A stretch of 64,000 nt of DNA from Parvibaculum sedimenti (GTDB lineage Bacteria > Pseudomonadota > Alphaproteobacteria > Parvibaculales > Parvibaculaceae), in contig NZ_WESC01000002.1 of NCBI RefSeq assembly GCF_009184905.1, forward strand, positions 1-64,000, read 5' to 3'. Of this stretch, positions 37,157 through 45,361 are shown piece after piece (positions within the stretch are counted from its first letter, which is position 1; every line of letters starts with the position of its first letter). A model generated the notes under the pieces. The model was not told where the DNA came from. It saw nothing but the letters and a program-made list of their open reading frames with translations, and searched no databases. The translations under genes were made by a program, and so were the position numbers.

Positions 37157-38077
37157 TCAGCTGCCCATGGTGGGTGGCGCATCGGGCCCCCATTGCGCGG
37201 CCATCAGTTCGGCGAGCCCCGCCTTGTTCGGCGGCGTCTCATTGTTGAAGAGATCGCCATCGGTCCAGTGCTCGACCGTGTGTCCCCAGGGGTCGCGCCA
37301 GTAATCGAAAATCTGGCTTCCGAGCAGGTGACGCCCGACGCCCCATTCATGGCGACGGCCTGCCTTCGCGAGATGATCGTGTCCGGCCATCAGGTCGTCG
37401 AAATTGGCGACCTCGAAAGCCGCATGGTTGAATCCCGGCTGGCCCGTGCCGACGAGAAACAGCGTGTGATGATCGACATGCATCTTGCCGCGATCGCAGC
37501 GCAGGAATGCGCCCAACGCCATGTCCGGCGCGAGTTCGATTTCATCCGATGTCACAAGGCCGAAACGGCTTTTGTACCAATCCTCGCTCTTGCGAAAATC
37601 GGTAACGTTGATCACGCAATGGCCTAGCCGCTTCACCTGCGAAGGCCCGCCAGAGATGCGCAGCGGTTCGCCCATGCGGCGCCGCGCTTCGCCTTCATTG
37701 AGCACTGGATGGCGCAAGACGGGAAGCTGTGCGGCGCGATTTTCACCCGCAACGACTTCGACGAGAAAGCCATCCGGATCACGCAGGCGCACGATTTTGC
37801 CGGCGCCCGGCGCTTCGTGATCTTCGACCGCCACGCCCTCCGCATCGGCGAGACGTTGAAGGTCATCGAGGCTTTCTGCTTGAAAGGCGAGGCCGTCGAA
37901 GCCCGCTTCGCCCTTCACCGTCACATGGACGAAGGGCCGCGTGTCACTTCCACGCATGTGAAGCATTTGTTCATTGCGGTCGGCGCAGACCATGCCGAAC
38001 TCGCCGAGGAATGTTTCCATCTGATCGAGGTCTGGCGCACGAAAACGAACATAGGCAATGTCTGCAACGCGGATCAT
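37157..38077 (-). CDS. Extradiol (VOC-fold) ring-cleavage dioxygenase
   Basis: 306 residues with two glyoxalase-like modules (about 1-110 and 145-275). The expected metal triad is H153 (RLGHCVINV), H218 (GFNHAAFEV) and E269 (HTVEHW), typical of type I extradiol dioxygenases such as catechol 2,3-dioxygenase. It would open a catechol by meta-cleavage using Fe(II) and oxygen. It starts with a 4-bp overlap with the TetR gene and is followed by the FAA hydrolase 34 bp on. Confidence 0.9.
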   Translation of the reverse strand: MIRVADIAYVRFRAPDLDQMETFLGEFGMVCADRNEQMLHMRGSDTRPFVHVTVKGEAGFDGLAFQAESLDDLQRLADAEGVAVEDHEAPGAGKIVRLRDPDGFLVEVVAGENRAAQLPVLRHPVLNEGEARRRMGEPLRISGGPSQVKRLGHCVINVTDFRKSEDWYKSRFGLVTSDEIELAPDMALGAFLRCDRGKMHVDHHTLFLVGTGQPGFNHAAFEVANFDDLMAGHDHLAKAGRRHEWGVGRHLLGSQIFDYWRDPWGHTVEHWTDGDLFNNETPPNKAGLAELMAAQWGPDAPPTMGS

Positions 38078-38763
38078 AGCCGTTCTCCCCTGTTTGAAAG
38101 CGTGAGATGCGAGGCATCGAAGGGACGCGCGAGAATGCGGACGATATCGGCCCGGCGGAGGCCGAGACCCTGCAGAAGCACTGTCGCGACTTCATGGGCG
38201 TAACCTTCGCCGCGCAAAATTTCGGGACCTGCTCCCTTGTCGAGCAGGTGGCGCATACCGGCCGTGCCGAGCGCGACGACGAGATGAAGCGCGACCTCGA
38301 GACTCGGCACTTGAATACGGCCAAGCTCCACGCCTTCGCGCAGATCGCCGAGCAAATGCTGGTTGCCCGATTTGGCGATATCGACACCGCCTTCATAGAT
38401 CCGCGACAACAGTCGGGCTCGTACGGGATCCCGGACGACGAGATAGAGAAACAGCCTGACACCGCGCGATACGCGTTCCGCCGGATCAGCAATGCCTTCA
38501 TTGAGCTCCGCGACACCTTCATTGAACTCACGGCGGATCGCGGAGGCGACAGCAACGGCAATATCCGCACGGTCGGTGAAGTAATTGTAGAAGGTGCCCT
38601 TGGCGACGCCCGCGAGATCGACAATTTCATCGATGGTCGTGGCATCCACGCCCTGTGCCGCAAAGAGCCGGGTCGCCGCTTCGACAAGCACGGCCCGCAT
38701 GCGCTCGCGACGGCGCGAGCCATGTTCCACGGGCTTTTCCTCCGGCGTTCGTCTGGCAGCCAT
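38074..38763 (-). CDS. TetR-family repressor of the aromatic operon
   Basis: 229 residues from the ATG at 38763, 9 bp after GAGGGA; a GTG at 38772 is less favoured. The N-terminal helix-turn-helix runs LVEAATRLFAAQGVDATTIDEIVDLAGVAKGTFYNYF. The ligand domain is not specific. Its stop overlaps the dioxygenase start by 4 bp, so it is cotranscribed with the operon it probably controls. Two palindromic operators lie over its promoter. Confidence 0.9.
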   Translation of the reverse strand: MAARRTPEEKPVEHGSRRRERMRAVLVEAATRLFAAQGVDATTIDEIVDLAGVAKGTFYNYFTDRADIAVAVASAIRREFNEGVAELNEGIADPAERVSRGVRLFLYLVVRDPVRARLLSRIYEGGVDIAKSGNQHLLGDLREGVELGRIQVPSLEVALHLVVALGTAGMRHLLDKGAGPEILRGEGYAHEVATVLLQGLGLRRADIVRILARPFDASHLTLSNRGERL

Positions 38764-38781
38764 ATCGCTCACTCCCTCGAC

Positions 38782-38816
38782 TTGACTATTTAGTCAATAA
38801 ATGACTGTTTAGTCAA
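38782..38816 (-). promoter_or_regulatory. Tandem TetR operators over the promoter
   Basis: TTGACTATTTAGTCAA (38782-38797) is a perfect 7-bp-arm palindrome. A second, TGACTGTTTAGTCA (38802-38815), lies 19 bp centre to centre. On the minus strand TTGACT (38816-38811) and TAAATA (38792-38787) are separated by 18 bp and look like -35 and -10. Both operators cover the promoter, fitting autorepression by the adjacent TetR. Confidence 0.75.
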
Positions 38817-38952
38817 CCTTAACCCTCCGCCAACATTTCCTCCCGGGCGGCAACAGTCCGTTGCCCACGGGCAGGCTGGCGCGATATGCGTGAAAGACCC
38901 ATATTCCAGGCAGCGGCCGACCATTCCATCGGCCCGACCACGGATTGAAGCC

Positions 38953-39744
38953 ATGTCACGCACACCAGCGCTTTTCCTCTCTCACGGCTCGCCCATGATC
39001 GCCTTCGAGGACGTGCCGGCCCGGCAATTTTTCCTCGATCTTGCGCCGAAGCTGCGCGAGCCGAAGGCCTTTCTGGTTATTTCGGCTCATTACGAAGAGG
39101 ATCGCCCAACTCTGACCACGGGCGCCGCGCCCGGTACAATCCATGATTTCTACGGCTTCCCGCAGGCGCTCTACCGGCTGACCTATCCTGCTCCCGGTGC
39201 GCCCGCGCTGGCCGCCCGCGTGGCCGACCTTCTCGCCGCGCAGGGCTTTGCGCCCGCCGGCGACCCGGAGCGCGGCTTCGACCATGGCGCATGGATGCCG
39301 CTGATCCTGATGAATCCGCATGCGGACATTCCGTTGGTGCAGCTCTCGCTCTCGCCGCATCAAAGCCCGGAATGGCACTACAAGCTTGGACAAGCGCTGC
39401 GCCCGTTGCGCGACGAGGGCGTGATGATCATCGGCTCGGGCTCGATCACGCATAATCTGCGCGATATTGCGCGCCCCGAACCCGATGCAGCGCCCGTCGA
39501 ATGGGCCTCCGCCTTCACCGAATGGATCTACGAAAAGGTGGAAACCCACGCCATCGACGAGCTTCTGCACTATCGCGAGCTTGCGCCCAATGCCGTGCGT
39601 GCTCACCCGACAGATGAGCATTTCCTGCCCTTTTTCGTCGCGCTTGGCGCGAGCCTGCCGGATGAAGCCGCAACCCGGCTCCACCACAGCTTCACCTATG
39701 GGTCACTCGGGATGGACGCTTACGCCTTCGGCGATCTCGCCTGA
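38953..39744 (+). CDS. DODA-type (LigB-like) extradiol dioxygenase
   Basis: 263 residues. The opening LFLSHGSPMIAFED, VISAHYEED and the later GSGSITHNLRD contain the conserved histidines (H11, H46, H167) of the 4,5-DOPA dioxygenase extradiol family (YgiD-like). Members open catechols or related diphenols. It lies on the opposite strand from the TetR-controlled operon and its start is 189 bp away, so it may respond to the same signal. Its end overlaps the TetR gene at 39720-40451 by 25 bp. Confidence 0.88.
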   Translation: MSRTPALFLSHGSPMIAFEDVPARQFFLDLAPKLREPKAFLVISAHYEEDRPTLTTGAAPGTIHDFYGFPQALYRLTYPAPGAPALAARVADLLAAQGFAPAGDPERGFDHGAWMPLILMNPHADIPLVQLSLSPHQSPEWHYKLGQALRPLRDEGVMIIGSGSITHNLRDIARPEPDAAPVEWASAFTEWIYEKVETHAIDELLHYRELAPNAVRAHPTDEHFLPFFVALGASLPDEAATRLHHSFTYGSLGMDAYAFGDLA

Positions 39745-40451
39745 GGTGCTTTGCGCCGGGCAAGGCTGTCGTCGGGCAGAATGCCGTTGAAGATCATTTC
39801 GATCTGGGCATCGATGAGCTTTTCTGGCGCCCAGAGAAAGCCGACATGGGTGATGAGCAGGGAAACGACCCCGTGCCCCGCGGCCCATATGGCTTCCGCC
39901 GTGATTTCGGCATCGCCCGGCCTGATAAGTCTGGCCTTCAGAAGCACCCTCACCTGCTCCTCGAGAAAACCGAAAGCAAGCTGGCCCGTGGTCGGCTCGG
40001 TGTTGTCGCCAGGCCCCACGCGCAGGCCGCCCTCGCGCCTGAAGCCCGGAATATCGGTCATGAAAACCAGCCGGTATTCCTCCGGTCGGGCAAGTCCGGC
40101 CTCGATATAGCCGCGCATCATGGTCCGGAGCCGGTCGAGCGGCTCCATATCCTCCGTGAGCCGCTCCTGCATCCGCTCGATCAACTGGGCAAAAAAGCCG
40201 TCCGCAATCGCGAAAAGGACCGCCTCCTTGTCCTCGAAGTGCTGATAGATCGCCGCCTGCGTAATACCGACATGGCGAGCAATATTCCGCATCGTGACCT
40301 GCGCAAGCCCGCCCTCGGCGAACAGCGCCCTCGCCGCATCGATGATCTGGAGGCGCCTTTCGGCAGGCGACAGGCGGCGTATGCGCCGCGGCAACACACT
40401 TTTCGCCGCTTTGCGGGCTGACGCTGCGTTTTTGGCGGGTTTCGCTGGCAT
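39720..40451 (-). CDS. TetR/AcrR-family repressor of an RND efflux pair
   Basis: 243 residues from the ATG at 40451. The helix-turn-helix is RLQIIDAARALFAEGGLAQVTMRNIARHVGITQAAIYQHF. A basic, Ala-rich N-terminal tail of about 25 residues precedes it. It is divergent from the RND fusion-protein gene across an 87-bp region that holds a promoter and a small palindrome. That arrangement is typical for local repressors of multidrug efflux genes; the ligand is unknown. Confidence 0.88.
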   Translation of the reverse strand: MPAKPAKNAASARKAAKSVLPRRIRRLSPAERRLQIIDAARALFAEGGLAQVTMRNIARHVGITQAAIYQHFEDKEAVLFAIADGFFAQLIERMQERLTEDMEPLDRLRTMMRGYIEAGLARPEEYRLVFMTDIPGFRREGGLRVGPGDNTEPTTGQLAFGFLEEQVRVLLKARLIRPGDAEITAEAIWAAGHGVVSLLITHVGFLWAPEKLIDAQIEMIFNGILPDDSLARRKAPQARSPKA

Positions 40452-40479
40452 GGGCCTAACTAACACCGTTCGGGAGGGC

Positions 40480-40520
40480 TTGACCAGCCGCCGCAGCAGA
40501 CTAAATAAACACTGTTCAGT
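40480..40520 (+). promoter_or_regulatory. RND pump promoter with an ACTGTTCAGT operator-like palindrome
   Basis: TTGACC (40480-40485) and TAAATA (40502-40507) are separated by 16 bp and read as -35 and -10. ACTG-TT-CAGT (40511-40520) lies at the expected start site, where a TetR-family repressor from the divergent gene could bind. Confidence 0.55.
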
Positions 40521-40538
40521 AGAAAAGAGGGGTTGGCT

Positions 40539-41651
40539 ATGTCGTTTTCGCGAATAGCGCTCGGTGCGGTGACCGCGCTGAGCCTGGCTGCGGCGCTCGG
40601 CGCCTGCGGCAAGAAGGAAGACAAGACAACCACCCAGGTCGAAAGCGGCGTCCCGGTACTTCTCGCCACTGCGCGCACCGCCCCGGAAAGCCAGGACGTC
40701 GTCGCTTATGGCCAGCTGCGCTCCGACAAGGAAGCGGCGCTCTCCTTCAAGATCGGCGGCCTCATCAAGACGCTGAAGGCCGATACCGGCGACCGCGTAA
40801 CCAAGGGGCAGCTCCTCGCGGAGCTCGACCAGCGCGAAATCAACGCCGAGGCCTCCCGCGCCGCCTATGCGGTCGAAAAGGCCAGACGCGATCTCGCCCG
40901 CATCGAGCCCCTGCTTGCCAAGGGCTTCGTCAGCCAGCAAAAGGTTCAGGACGCGAAGAGCGCCTATGACATGGCGGTAGCCGATCGCCAGCGCGTGGAG
41001 TTCGACCGCAGCCTCGCCAGCATCGTCGCTCCGGCAGACGGCATCGTGCTGACACGCCACGCGGACATCAACGAGATCATCGCCCCCGGCGCGCCCGTTC
41101 TCACCGTGAGCCAGGGTAGCGAGGGCTACATCCTCAAGGCGGGCCTCAGCGACCGCGACGTCGCCCGCCTCGCCATTGGCGACCATGCAGAGGTGACGCT
41201 CGACGCATTCCCGCAAAAGCCGGTCTCCGGCACGATCCGGCGGCTCTCGGCAATGAGCGACGCTCACACCGGCACATTCGAAGTCGAGATCGCGCTAGAA
41301 GGCGTGCCCTCGGGTGCCGAAAGTGGCTTCATGGGCGAAGCCCGGATCGCGCCTGCGCCCAAGGCCGGAAGCGACAAGACCGAGCAGCATCTGGCCATCC
41401 CCGCCTCCGCCATCCTCGAAGGCCACGGCTCGACGGCGACCATTTATGTCTTTGACCCCGCCAAATCGACGGTGCGGCTCGCCCGCGTTTCCGTGGGCAC
41501 CATCTCCGGCGAGGAAGTCGTCATCACTGACGGACTCTCCGCGGGCGCTCAGGTCGTCAGCGCCGGCGCGCCCTATCTGCGCGATGGCGTGAAGGTGAAG
41601 GTCGTGACCGATCTCGCCGCCGAACAACCGGTGGCGAGGCCCCGCACATGA
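40539..41651 (+). CDS. RND efflux membrane fusion lipoprotein
   Basis: 370 residues from the ATG at 40539 with an AGAGGGG site. The lipobox LGAC at the end of the signal peptide (ALGACGKKED) predicts a lipid-anchored periplasmic protein. The barrel-sandwich (lipoyl) halves and a coiled-coil hairpin (about 105-155) follow the family order. It couples the RND permease to an outer-membrane channel, which is not in the window. Its stop overlaps the permease start by 4 bp. Confidence 0.92.
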   Translation: MSFSRIALGAVTALSLAAALGACGKKEDKTTTQVESGVPVLLATARTAPESQDVVAYGQLRSDKEAALSFKIGGLIKTLKADTGDRVTKGQLLAELDQREINAEASRAAYAVEKARRDLARIEPLLAKGFVSQQKVQDAKSAYDMAVADRQRVEFDRSLASIVAPADGIVLTRHADINEIIAPGAPVLTVSQGSEGYILKAGLSDRDVARLAIGDHAEVTLDAFPQKPVSGTIRRLSAMSDAHTGTFEVEIALEGVPSGAESGFMGEARIAPAPKAGSDKTEQHLAIPASAILEGHGSTATIYVFDPAKSTVRLARVSVGTISGEEVVITDGLSAGAQVVSAGAPYLRDGVKVKVVTDLAAEQPVARPRT

Positions 41652-44600
41652 TCCTCGGCAAGATCAGCGGCTTCTTCGTCCGCAACTGGCAATTTACGCT
41701 CGTCCTGTTCGGTCTTCTGGCCATGATGGGCGTCAACACCTTCAACAGCATTCCCCGTGCGGAAGACCCGGACTTCCCGATCCCCTATGCGGTCGTGACC
41801 GTGGTGATGCCGGGCGCCGACCCGGCCGATATGGAAAAGCTGATCGTGCGGCCCATCGAGGATGCGGTGAACGGGCTCGACGATCTCGAAAACATCGTCA
41901 GCCGCGCCGAGGACGGCGTGGCCAGCATCAGCGTACAGTTCAACTGGTCGACGCCCGATCCCGACAAGCGTTATGACGATGTCGTGCGCGAGATCAACGC
42001 GCTGCGCAGCAGCCTGCCTTCGGGCATTCAGGTGCTTCAGGTCGACAAGTTCCGGTCATCGCTGACCAACATGGTGCAGGTGGCCCTGGTCAGCGAGACG
42101 GCGCCTGCGCGCGAACTCGAAGACGTGGCCAAGGATCTGCGCGACGAGATCGACCGCGCGCCCGGCGTGCGCGAAACGAAAATCTGGGGCTTACCCGCTT
42201 CGGAAGTCCGCGTCGCGGTGAATTTCGGCAGGCTCGCCAGCCTGAAGATTCCCGTAACGGCGATCGCGAACGCCATCGGCGCGGAAAGCAGCGACATTCC
42301 GGGTGGCCCGGTCAATGCAGGCGCGCGGCGCTTCAATATCAAGACGACGGGCGGCTACAAGAGCCTCGACCAGATCCGCGATACCGTGATCGGCGCCTAT
42401 GATGGGCGCATCGTGAAGATCGGCGACGTGGCCGATGTCTCATGGGCGCAGGAAGAGGCTGGCCACCTTGCCTGGTACAATGGCAGGCGGGCTGTCTTCA
42501 TCACCGCGAACCAGAAGGAAAACCAGAACGTCTTCGAGGTGCGCAACGGCATTTACAAAGTGCTCGATCGCTTCGAGCCGCGCCTGCCCAAGGACATCGA
42601 ACTCAAACGCGCCTTCGACCAGTCCGTCTCGGTGCATGATCGCCTGAGCCATCTCTATCGCGACTTCGCCATCGCGGTCGGCCTCGTCCTCATCACGCTG
42701 TTGCCGCTAGGCCTCCGCGCCGCCGTGGTCGTCATGGTGTCGATCCCGCTCTCGCTGGCGATCGGCCTCTCAATGATGGAGTTTGGCGGCTACTCGCTCA
42801 ACCAGCTCTCGATCGCAGGCTTCGTTCTCGCGCTCGGCCTCCTCGTCGACGACTCCATCGTGGTGGTGGAAAACATCGAGCGCCATTTGCGGCAGGGCAA
42901 GAAGCGCCTCGAAGCCGCCGTCGCGGCGACATCGCAAATCTCGGTCGCCGTGGTTGGTTGCACGGCTGCGCTGCTCTTCGCCTTCCTGCCGCTTCTTTCG
43001 TTGCCGGAAGGCGCGGGCAAATTCACGCGCTCGCTGCCCGTCGCCGTCACCGTGACAATCATCGCCTCGCTCTTCGTCTCGCTGACGATCATTCCGTTTC
43101 TGTCGAGCCGCCTTCTGAGCGACAAGGCGCATCCGGAAGGAAACATCTTCTTGCGCGCGGTGATGGGTGGCATCCACCGCTTCTATCGTCCACTGCTCCA
43201 TCGGGCGCTCGCTAATCCGAAAACGTCCGTGATCGGTGCGCTGGCCATCTGTTTCGCGAGTCTTTCGCTCGTTCCGGTTATCGGCTTCAGCCTCTTCCCC
43301 GCCGCCGACAGCCGCCAGTTCCTCGTTCAGATCGAGACGCCGCAGGGAACCGGGCAGGAGGAAACGAAGCGCGCGCTTCTCTATGTCGAAAGCGTGTTGA
43401 AAGGGCGTCCCGAGATTCTTTGGACCATGTCCAACCTCGGCCACGCCAATCCGCAGATCTACTACAATGTGCGATCGATGGAGACGCGCGCCGACATGGC
43501 GGAAGTCTTTGCGGAAATTCGCGAGTTCAACGAGGTGAAAACGCCGCGCATGTTCGATGATCTGCGTGCCGAATTCGCCCGCTATCCCGGCGCCCAGATC
43601 ATCCTGCGCGTCTTCCAGAACGGGCCGCCCATTGAAGCGCCGGTTGCGGTGCGCATCGTCGGCCCGAACCTCAAGGTGCTCAAGGAGATCGCCGCCGGGG
43701 TTTCGCGGATCATTGAGGAGACACCCGGTACGCGCGACGTATTCAATCCGATGCAGCTCGACCGGACCGACCTCAATCTCGGCATCAATAGCGAGAAGGC
43801 GGCAATGATGAATGTGCCGACCGGACAGATCGACCGCACGGTGCGGCTCGCCATCGTCGGCGAGACTGCGGGCTGGTATCGCGAGACGAACGGTGAGCAG
43901 TACAAGATCACGGTGCGCCTACCGCTCGACAAACATCATGCGCTGGACGCCCTGAGCAAGGTCTATGTGCCGACCGCCGACGGCAATTCCCTGCCGCTTG
44001 GCCTGCTCACCTCGCCGCATCTCGATTCCGGTCCTAGCCGCATCGACCGCTACAATCGCGAGCGTCTGGTAACCATTACCGCCTATACGCAGACTGGATA
44101 CAATACCGCCAAGGTCACGGCCGATATTTTCGAACGGCTGAAATCGGTGCCGATTCCGCCCGGCTACGACTTCCGCAAAGGCGGCGAGGCGGAGGCGGCG
44201 ACCAAGAGCTTCAGCGGACTCCTCACCGCTATCCTGATCGCGATCTGTGGCATTCTCGCCGTGCTCATCCTCGAGTTCCACTCCTTCCGCGCGACACTGG
44301 TCGTGGCAGGTGTCATCCCGCTTGGTATTTTCGGCGGCATCATGTCCCTGCTCGCCTCCGGCTATTCGCTCTCTTTCACCGCAGTGATCGGCTTCATCGC
44401 CCTCATCGGTATTGAGATCAAGAACTCGATCCTGCTGGTCGACTTCACCAACCAGCTGCGGAAGGCGGGAACGCCGCTCGCCGAGGCAATCGAGCAGGCG
44501 GGCGAAATCCGCTTCCTGCCGGTGCTGCTGACCTCCGCGACGGCGGTCGGCGGGCTTCTGCCGCTCGCGCTTCAGGGCTCCGGCCTTTATTCGCCGCTTG

Positions 44601-44740
44601 CCTGGGTCATCATCGGTGGCCTGCTCTCCTCGACTTTCCTCTCCCGTCTGGTGACGCCCGCCATGTATCTGCTGCTGGCGCCCACCAATCTCGGCGACGA
44701 AAGCGAAGTGGCGATGGACGGTGTGACTGAACAGGCGTGA
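41648..44740 (+). CDS. RND multidrug efflux permease (AcrB/HAE1 type)
   Basis: 1030 residues, the family length. It has twelve membrane segments in the usual two halves with large periplasmic loops. GLLVDDSIVVVENIERHL carries the acid pair of the proton relay, and the second half has IGIEIKNSILLVDFTNQLR. It exports hydrophobic compounds with proton-motive force together with the fusion lipoprotein upstream. A TetR-like gene on the other side probably controls the pair. Confidence 0.94.
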   Translation: MILGKISGFFVRNWQFTLVLFGLLAMMGVNTFNSIPRAEDPDFPIPYAVVTVVMPGADPADMEKLIVRPIEDAVNGLDDLENIVSRAEDGVASISVQFNWSTPDPDKRYDDVVREINALRSSLPSGIQVLQVDKFRSSLTNMVQVALVSETAPARELEDVAKDLRDEIDRAPGVRETKIWGLPASEVRVAVNFGRLASLKIPVTAIANAIGAESSDIPGGPVNAGARRFNIKTTGGYKSLDQIRDTVIGAYDGRIVKIGDVADVSWAQEEAGHLAWYNGRRAVFITANQKENQNVFEVRNGIYKVLDRFEPRLPKDIELKRAFDQSVSVHDRLSHLYRDFAIAVGLVLITLLPLGLRAAVVVMVSIPLSLAIGLSMMEFGGYSLNQLSIAGFVLALGLLVDDSIVVVENIERHLRQGKKRLEAAVAATSQISVAVVGCTAALLFAFLPLLSLPEGAGKFTRSLPVAVTVTIIASLFVSLTIIPFLSSRLLSDKAHPEGNIFLRAVMGGIHRFYRPLLHRALANPKTSVIGALAICFASLSLVPVIGFSLFPAADSRQFLVQIETPQGTGQEETKRALLYVESVLKGRPEILWTMSNLGHANPQIYYNVRSMETRADMAEVFAEIREFNEVKTPRMFDDLRAEFARYPGAQIILRVFQNGPPIEAPVAVRIVGPNLKVLKEIAAGVSRIIEETPGTRDVFNPMQLDRTDLNLGINSEKAAMMNVPTGQIDRTVRLAIVGETAGWYRETNGEQYKITVRLPLDKHHALDALSKVYVPTADGNSLPLGLLTSPHLDSGPSRIDRYNRERLVTITAYTQTGYNTAKVTADIFERLKSVPIPPGYDFRKGGEAEAATKSFSGLLTAILIAICGILAVLILEFHSFRATLVVAGVIPLGIFGGIMSLLASGYSLSFTAVIGFIALIGIEIKNSILLVDFTNQLRKAGTPLAEAIEQAGEIRFLPVLLTSATAVGGLLPLALQGSGLYSPLAWVIIGGLLSSTFLSRLVTPAMYLLLAPTNLGDESEVAMDGVTEQA

Positions 44741-44768
44741 AATTTCCGCCGATGGGACTGATGAAAGA

Positions 44769-44795
44769 AAGGGCTGCCTTGAAGGCGGCCCTTTT
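44769..44795 (+). terminator. Rho-independent terminator after the RND permease
   Basis: AAGGGCTGCC (44769-44778) pairs with GGCGGCCCTT (44784-44793) with one G-U, followed by TT. It sits 28 bp beyond the permease stop. Confidence 0.7.
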
Positions 44796-44900
44796 GCTTC
44801 TGTGCGCCCCTGCCCCTCGGAGGCTCCTGACATCATGCTGTCAGGACGAGCGCGCTAGGCTCGGGGGAACTTCCGGTACGACCGAAGAGGAGAGAACCCC

Positions 44901-45284
44901 ATGGACATGAATGTGAATATTCAGGAGAGCACGAAGACCATCGCCGAAGATTTCGTCACCCTTTACAAGGCAGGCAAGGCGGATGAAGCGGGCGAACGAT
45001 ACTGGGCCGATGACGTACTGAGCATCGAGCCTTCCGGCAGCATGCCTCCTGCGCGGGGCAAGGAAGCGCTGCACAAGAAGGGCGAGTGGTGGGAGGGCGC
45101 GCATGACGTCCACCGGATGGACATCGATGGCCCCTATGTGAACGGCAATCAGTTCATCGTCCGCTTCACGGTCGACCTGACGGTGAAGGAAACGGGCGCT
45201 CGCATGAAGATGGACGAGACCGGCCTTTACACGCTGAAGGACGGAAAGATCGCCGAGGAGCGGTTCTTCTATTCTCACAACTGA
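44901..45284 (+). CDS. SnoaL-like (NTF2-fold) protein
   Basis: 127 residues from the ATG at 44901. The sequence (FVTLYKAGKADEAGERYWADDVLSIEPSG, then YVNGNQFIVRFTVDLTVKETG and GLYTLKDGKIAEERFFY) fits the SnoaL-like/NTF2 fold: small barrels that bind hydrophobic ligands or act as isomerase-like enzymes. Trp, Tyr and acidic residues line the predicted pocket. No substrate can be assigned. It is monocistronic, flanked by two hairpins. Confidence 0.8.
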   Translation: MDMNVNIQESTKTIAEDFVTLYKAGKADEAGERYWADDVLSIEPSGSMPPARGKEALHKKGEWWEGAHDVHRMDIDGPYVNGNQFIVRFTVDLTVKETGARMKMDETGLYTLKDGKIAEERFFYSHN

Positions 45285-45305
45285 TCCCGCAAAAAGCTTC
45301 CGGCA

Positions 45306-45347
45306 AAGAAAAAGGGCGGCTCCCTCGCGGAAGCCGCCCTTCTCTTT
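45306..45347. terminator. Bidirectional terminator between convergent genes
   Basis: AAGGGCGGC (45312-45320) pairs with GCCGCCCTT (45333-45341), extended by TTCC-like flanks. A/T-rich runs lie on both sides, so it can terminate the SnoaL-like gene and the minus-strand exporter. Confidence 0.7.
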
Positions 45348-45361
45348 TGCTTGGCTGGAGA

